DNA from: Anniella stebbinsi
Lineage: Eukaryota; Chordata; Lepidosauria; Squamata; Anniellidae
Direction of reading: 5' to 3'
Length of the DNA stretch: 64,000 nt
Assembly: GCA_029215795.1 (NCBI GenBank)
Contig: JARDYH010000001.1
Coordinates: 12,079,001-12,143,000 of the forward strand
Under the pieces are notes generated by a model that was given only the letters and a program-made list of their open reading frames with translations, was not told the origin of the DNA and made no database searches. Of the stretch, positions 58,117 through 64,000 are shown piece after piece; position 1 is the first letter of the stretch; the number at the start of each line of letters is the position of its first letter. A program made the position numbers and the translations under genes.

Positions 58117-58290
58117 TAATAATAATAATAATAATAATAATATATTTATTTATTACTCGCCTCTCCCTCCGGATCGAGGCGGGGAACAACATCATCATAA
58201 AACACACAAAACTGATTAAAAATACATAAAACCAGTATATCATTAAAAATACCAATAAAACACCAATAAAACACTTGTGGACCTTTAAAA
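58117..58290 (-). mobile_element. L2-like LINE 3' end, short, with stem-loop
   Basis: Tail (AAT)n at 58117-58141, then on the + strand 'cgcctctccctccggatcga' and 'ggcggggaacaa', and an A-rich stretch. Nearly identical to the 3' end at 24700-24790. Truncated before the coding part. Confidence 0.7.
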
Positions 58291-59217
58291 AAACACTTTT
58301 GGGTGGATTTGCATAAATTTCCACCGATGCACACTAATGCTAAATAATGCATGCTTGTACAGGTGGAAGAAAATTCTCGTATATCCCCCCTCCCCACCCC
58401 CCAACCCCCAAAATCATCTGATACCGTGAAAGAGCAGGCAGTGGAATGAAAGATAGATGCCTAACAATCCGAAAATAACACAGGATGGACTTTTGAAAAT
58501 GCAGACAGTTAGTTAATGGCACATCAACAAATGTTGTATGGGGCTCTGACAGTTTCCTCAAAAGAGCACATCTGTTTCAGGTTTCTGTTGATATTATTTC
58601 ACTTACACGGTACTAGCAACGTTCACGACATGTTCCAATTTCATTGTAAAAAAATACACAAATGGAGAGGTCCCAACTTCCTGATATCCTGTCTTCCCTC
58701 CAGCAATTCTTTTTGTCTCTGTGGCTTTATTTCAAATGGAGGGGAGGCAAGGGAGAATGGACCACAAGTTTCTTTTTTTCGGGTTTTACATAATTAGTAA
58801 ACCCTTAGAATACTCATTATAAATAGATCAAAGCATTTCGTCTCTTCGTTACAAAGACAGTCATCTTAGATCTAACTTGAACCGCTACCTCTTCCTCTCC
58901 GCCCTCCCAACAAACCCTGCTGTTTTGCCACTTTGTGTTTCCTTAAATTATTAACACTAAAAATACTAAATTATTCAGCATGCTAAAAAATTTCAAGAAA
59001 CTTCATTTCCAGGAAGAAGAAAAAAAAAGTTTCACACAATTGAAGCTCCCTTAACTTAACCAACCTTGTTTTGATTTCATCTGGGATTACTTTCCTTTGA
59101 TCTGGAGTGCTGTTAACCATTTTCACCCATCTTGGGATGAATAGCCCTTACTATCCCCAGGCAATTCAAGTTTCTCTTCTACACTATATGCAAACCCCCG
59201 GTTCCGAAGGGATATGC
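58291..59217. other. Non-coding intron stretch
   Basis: No gene or clear repeat recognised; C-rich run at about 58385-58410. Confidence 0.4.
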
Positions 59218-59225
59218 CTTTGAAT

Positions 59226-59545
59226 TAGGCTGACCATATTAAAAGGAGGACAGGACTCATGTAGCTTTAACAGTTGTAGAGAAAAGGGAATTTCAGCCAG
59301 TGTCATTTGTATGCAATTAGTTCCTGGTGAAATTCCCTCTTCATCACAACAGTTAAAGTTGCAGGGGCCCTGCCTTCTTTTGTATATGGTCAATCTAGTA
59401 TAATGCCTGCAACTTTAACTGTTGTGATGAAGAGGGAATTTCACCAGGAACTAATTGCATACAAATGACCCTGGCTGAAATTCCTTTTTCTCTACAACAG
59501 TTAAAGTTACATGAGCCCTGTCCTCCTTTTCATATGGTCAGCCAA
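59226..59545. mobile_element. Palindromic hAT-like MITE, copy 4, with perfect 8-bp target duplication
   Basis: 320 bp, TAGGCTGACC...GGTCAGCCAA, between CTTTGAAT (59218-59225) and CTTTGAAT (59546-59553). It closely matches copy 2 at 7444 in length and text ('acagttgtagagaaaaggga', 'cagttaaagttgcagggg'). No coding capacity. Confidence 0.88.
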
Positions 59546-59707
59546 CTTTGAATACCAATTTCTGGGGAGCCATAAGATGCAAATGAGGCCTGATCCAGAT
59601 CTTAAAAACCTCCCTACCACACTTGCTAGTGGCCTAATCTGGAGTGGACCCTCAGCACCTACTCTGGAGGAAAAGCATCCCTAGGAGTAACATCCACTGT
59701 TTGTCCT

Positions 59708-60070
59708 AGGGATGTCTGAATTTTGTGAAATCCATCCCATGTGTATTTTATGGATTGGGTGTTGTTGTTTGTTCAAGCAACCATTCACAGACATTTTTTT
59801 TTATTGTGTTTAAAAATATGTAAAAAAATACTGTAAAAAAATGTGCCACAATTTACATAATTTATGCTAGTATGTAACATTTAGCGTATTGTCCCCCATT
59901 CCAATCAACTTTTCCCTGCATATATTTTCCAGCATGGCATATGTGTCAGGAGAAACATGCATCCTGCAAATACATTTGCATAAATTTCAGGATTCTGCAG
60001 GTTGCATTCTAGAAATTCGAACACATCTTAGTTTTGAATTCCTCCAGCATCCTTAGTTAGTCCTTCATCG
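59708..60070. repeat. Possible decayed TAGGGATG element
   Basis: Starts 'ctagggatgtctgaatttt' and has the 'aaatttgcataaatttcagg' word pattern of the related repeats; the other end is not identified. Confidence 0.3.
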
Positions 60071-60178
60071 AGCAGTAGACCCATTGAAATGAATGTAATT
60101 GAACTTTCTTGTGACTCATTTAGTCTCATAGGTCTACTCTAAGTAGGACTAACATTGGATACTACCTATAGCTAATAG
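60071..60178 (-). repeat. Interspersed repeat fragment (family of 7015), reverse
   Basis: 'gtagacccattgaaatgaat' and 'ctactctaagtagg' with 'aacattggat' fit the complement of the repeat at 7015 and 28480. Confidence 0.45.
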
Positions 60179-60634
60179 ACAGGGATTTAAAGTAATGTCT
60201 GTTAGGCCTTGTTCTTTATTTAATAGTCTGCAGAGTCTGTGTTCTGATTGATAAGCATTCATCTTCTGGTTAAAGTCATCTAATATGTTCTGATCTGGGT
60301 AGATTTTGTGCCAGTATATCTTACCTCACATTCTTTCCTTGGTCTATAGTTATATTTATCCTCTAGGACGGGTGGGGAACTTCCAAGCTATTGGTGAAAT
60401 GTCTGGATCTCCAGACTCTCACCATTGTACCAGGCTAGTCTTCCTGATTCTATCCCACTCTATCCCCTAGTATACAGCTGATAGAGGAAACCTTGTACAA
60501 GTCTGGGAAGGGGGATGCCTGGATGCAAATATCATCTTCTTGTTGTGTCTTGTGTGAAAGTAGGAGTTGCATCTCTAACACTGGCCAATATTGGCTCTGG
60601 CCACAACCACTCTTGGAATGTAGACCCTGGCAGG

Positions 60635-61025
60635 TAGGGATGTGCATATCAGCAAAACTCTAGTTTGGTGTGGTAGTCTGAAAATCAAAGCTCGTTCTGA
60701 TTGGTGCTGTGTCAGATTCCAAGCTTTCTTCACACCCAAATGTGTGCGCATTTCCCTGTGCATTTTTTAAAAACGTGTGCATCAATTGTGCACATTTTTG
60801 AAAGGCATGCAGTTTTTTCTCATTGACTGAAGCGTTTTTGTGCATTTTCTTTTCAAATATATGCATTTTTTTCCCAAATGCATTTGCTGTTGTTAAGCAA
60901 ATAGCACACCACGTTCTGAAATATACAGATAGCGACTGTTGATTGCATTCAGGTCTGTGCTCACTTCCAAAACTCAGGAAATTCTGGTCAGAAACAAACT
61001 GAAATGAATTTCTCATGCATCCCTA
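60635..61025. mobile_element. hAT-like element with TAGGGATGTGCA ends, decayed
   Basis: Ends TAGGGATGTGCA and TGCATCCCTA match the ends of the large palindrome at 29570. The inside has repeated 'gtgcattttt' words, A/T-rich, and no transposase. I could not find an 8-bp target duplication, so the boundaries are approximate. Confidence 0.5.
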
Positions 61026-61494
61026 TGTTCTTTACCCCTGATCTAGGGTGTTGGGTTGGGAGAGTTTTGAAATTGGGTAAGTTTTGAAGCCACACATTTG
61101 TTAGGACATCTTAGATTATGGTTAGGCCCGGTGGTAAAGTTTAGACACCCTTTAATTTTGCTTACCTAATGATCCTTTGGGGTTTCAAATTAAGGAGGGG
61201 AGTATGGATCCACTGAAAGAACCTAGGGTATATCACAAGGAGCTTATGGTGTTTCTAAAGCATTTGTGCTTCATTGGAACTGGATGATACCACTCGTTGT
61301 AGAGATTGGATTACAATGATTGCTTTGCATATCCACAACATGGAGAGGGGACCTTCCCTCTAATACTACGTTGTGTCTCATGTTGCCTATTTATATTGTG
61401 TTGCTAAGTGAAACATAGCAACATGCATTTTGTGAAGTGCACATTGTACATTTTAATGTTCTAGAAGTACAGATTATTTAACTTCTAACTGGAG

Positions 61495-61527
<33 letters not shown>

Positions 61528-64000
61528 AACTACAATTCATGGTAGTAAAAAAGAATGCCTTGCATGTTGCAGTGTACTGAAGAAAATATTCCTGGTGCAG
61601 ACTTGATGGTGTTTGTTCCTACGTGGGATATTTATCTTTACTCTTTGTGGCATTGACAAAACAACTAGAAAATATACGCAGACATTTAAATGTCAGAGTG
61701 TTGAATTTGCGGAAGCAAACTGTGCATAGCTACATATGACTTTTTGGAGTCTGCAAGTCTTTGCATTTTTTATTGAAGGGGGGACTGGTATATAACAAGT
61801 TGGAATTTTGGCCATGATGGTGCACTGGAAGACACCATCTTGACTTGTTTCAAGTATTGCGTAGAAGGGATGGTTGCATCTGTCAACTTTGGTTTTGGTT
61901 AGTTTCGCCATTTTTTTTTCATTCTTACGTTTGTCCTGAACATTTGTCCTGAACTTTGAGAAGTATATTTTAAAAATTTTCCTGAAAATCCATAAGCCTT
62001 TTTTTTTTTTTTGCACACATTTCTCCTAATATATGCAGTTTGGTATGCATTTTTGACTTACCACACACATTTTTAGTACATGTTTTTCCTAATACCATAC
62101 ATTTTTACAACATTTCACCTAATATACACATTTCTGTACAGATGATGATGATGGTGATGATGATGGGAGAACTCTCTTGCAAAATTCAGTGAAGTGCGAA
62201 TTTTGAAGAATAACTAATTTTGTTCGCATAGTGGTTGCATAGTGTGAAGGTAAGTTTGCATTAAGATGCAAAATGGAATGAGTTCCCCCCCCCATCTCTA
62301 TTGCGTAGTCATTCTTTTGTCACTGTGGAGGCTCCAAGCAGTGTGTGGTAGGGAAACAACACCCTTCCTTGGGTCTCCTGTTGTGGGCCTTGAGTAAAGG
62401 AAGTTTCTCCTTGGACAGCTTCCCTAAGGATGTCCTTGCCACCCTGGGCGATTTTAATTCATTAGGGCAATCCCCCATGTGCAATCTGCAGAGCTGTTGA
62501 TATTAGGTCATGCCTAGATCGAACAGTCAACAAACTTGTTGGCTTGCAGGCATTTCCTCTCTTCGTGCCCCCACCTTTATTATGCCATTATTTCAATGCA
62601 GACAGGACTTGCTTCAGATTCAGGAGGAACCTGAGCAAGTTGCCTTTGGCACCCCCTAGTGGTATGGTGGTCACCTCCCCAACATAGCAGGATGGGATGG
62701 AGTGAGTGGAATATACATACTGTTGGTGCCATCCCATTAATGACACCAGCATTGCATCAATGTGCATGCATCAAGGGCAGTGCCAGCCACATGGAGCCGG
62801 CCTGATGCTCCACTTGGTGCAGCTGCCACCACCAACTGCCACATCAGCAGTGGTGGTGACGGTTCCAGTTGCCTGGTGGCAGCAAGAGTGGGTCCTGCTG
62901 GGGCCTTGACATTTGTTGCTTCCTGTTCCTGCTGGGGCCTTGGCATTTGTCACTTCCTGTTCCTGGATGTGGATCAGCTGCCCGAGCCCTTCATCTTACA
63001 TCAAGGAATTGTGGTCATCCTGGATCATGTTGTCACAGACACAGATGACTACAGCAGAAATCATGGTTTAAATATATATATTTTTCCCCTCACAGTGTGT
63101 TGTTAAAAATGCACTGGTTTATTTGTGGGCATGGAAGCATTACAGGGTTTTCTGTTTGTGGCTTTTGTCCCATGCTTCTCATGTTTTTGAGTGGCACATT
63201 AAAACAACATAACTGTTGAATAAGAAGACAGATATATCTTACCTGTCTTACCTAAAAGGTAGGTGGAAGGGCTGCTTAAATTATATGAATAATCTTCAAA
63301 GGACAAGACAAAGCTAACTGCTGCTTGTAGTAAACATCCTTAAAATTACTCTTCATTATTGCATCTTATTATTTTTTAATCGTGCAGTATGCTTTTCAAA
63401 CATTTTTATTTGACAGTCTGCTGATACTGTGAAAATTGGACACATCCTTTTCCACCTGACAGAGACGTGGTTGCTATTATGGCTACTTGGTAGGTTATGA
63501 GTTTGTGTGCCCCCCCCCATCTCTCTAGCTCTGGAAAAGAGTAATGAAGCTAATCTATACCCCCAAATTAAGCAAAAGGATTTATACCCACTGCTTATCC
63601 TTGAGCATCAAATATTCCATCTGTGTGTAAAGATCTTCATATGGTTCAACAAGCTTAGGTCCCCCTCGGGCACAAGAGAGGCTTTGCAGAATTATGACTT
63701 TAAGTGCTCACTACAGCACTTCCGATTATGTATTTTCCCCCCACTGCTCAATAAGGAATCCATAAAATCAGAATAAAGCTTGCACTATCCACTTCCTGCT
63801 CTTTAAGCAATTGCCTAAGGCCAGAGGGGTTGTGCAATCTCCTCTATCCAAGGTCTTGAACCTTGGAGCATGTAGTCAGCCTCCTGGTACCAAGGCAAAC
63901 CACCACGAAGGGGCTTCTTTATTTGTTTTAGACCCTTCTAGAGCAGTACAGTTGGGATGGCCAGGTAACATGACAGCGGGCTGCCAGGGACCATAGCTCA
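61026..64000. other. Non-coding intron stretch
   Basis: No gene. It contains a (TTTC)n run at 61499-61527, the 'tatgcattttt' word repeat at about 61990-62130, a (GAT)n-like run near 62140-62166 and a tandem duplicate of 'cctgctggggcctt(g/t)' with 'ttcctgttcctg' at about 62895-62965. Overlapping frames at 62700-63106 are Ala/Val/Gly-rich products of GCC/GGC-rich text. Confidence 0.4.
61499..61527. repeat. (TTTC)n microsatellite
   Basis: About six TTTC units after a short TC run. Confidence 0.85.

Noticed and set aside
62706..63106. Ala/Val/Gly-rich frames on both strands
   Set aside because: Mirror-image low-complexity translations of GCC/CAC-rich text with a tandem duplication; no gene evidence.

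Overview
This is vertebrate nuclear DNA, most likely from a squamate reptile (lizard or snake). The window is almost entirely non-coding. It carries several tRNA-derived SINEs of squamate type, reverse-oriented CR1-like and L2-like LINE tails, many short palindromic DNA-transposon derivatives, and abundant microsatellites. There is no operon-like organisation and I can support no intact protein-coding gene. Every open frame over 100 codons lies in repeat, low-complexity or GC-rich leader sequence. The squamate assignment rests on repeat families recognised from memory, not on a search.

Layout: 1-12,100 is repeat-rich flank with three full or partial copies of a palindromic hAT-like MITE (4863, 7444, 8618), a larger element at 7122-7955 that hosts one of them, and a partial paralogue at about 9424-9845 that preserves the empty site. 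At 12,161-12,960 lies a compound minisatellite with alternating TTA and TAA arrays. At 13,120-14,254 a GC-rich, CpG-rich block with an octamer motif, a GC box, a long CT-rich leader and a consensus 5' splice site looks like the promoter and first, probably non-coding, exon of a gene on the + strand. The gene was not identified. From 14,255 to the end the sequence is consistent with a very long first intron (about 50 kb) filled with repeats.

The most striking object is at 29,570-32,555: a 2,986-bp element flanked by a perfect 8-bp direct repeat, with TAGGGATGTGCA-like ends. Its interior is a nearly perfect palindrome (two 1,368-bp arms around a 13-bp spacer). The arms contain about seven degenerate repeats of roughly 150 bp in a three-unit higher-order pattern, and the element ends carry CGGAT pentamer arrays that run in the same direction instead of being inverted. 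I read it as a young, non-autonomous, foldback-type hAT-like transposon.

Other DNA-transposon derivatives with readable 8-bp target duplications are at 4863-5276, 7444-7763, 47176-47530 and 59226-59545. Two further palindromic families recur: one with GATCTACACC-type ends (five copies) and one with TTCRGACRACAC-type ends (five copies). LINE tails at 24.7 kb and 58.1 kb share a stem-loop just before the A/T-rich tail. The remaining sequence is unannotated intronic or intergenic DNA.
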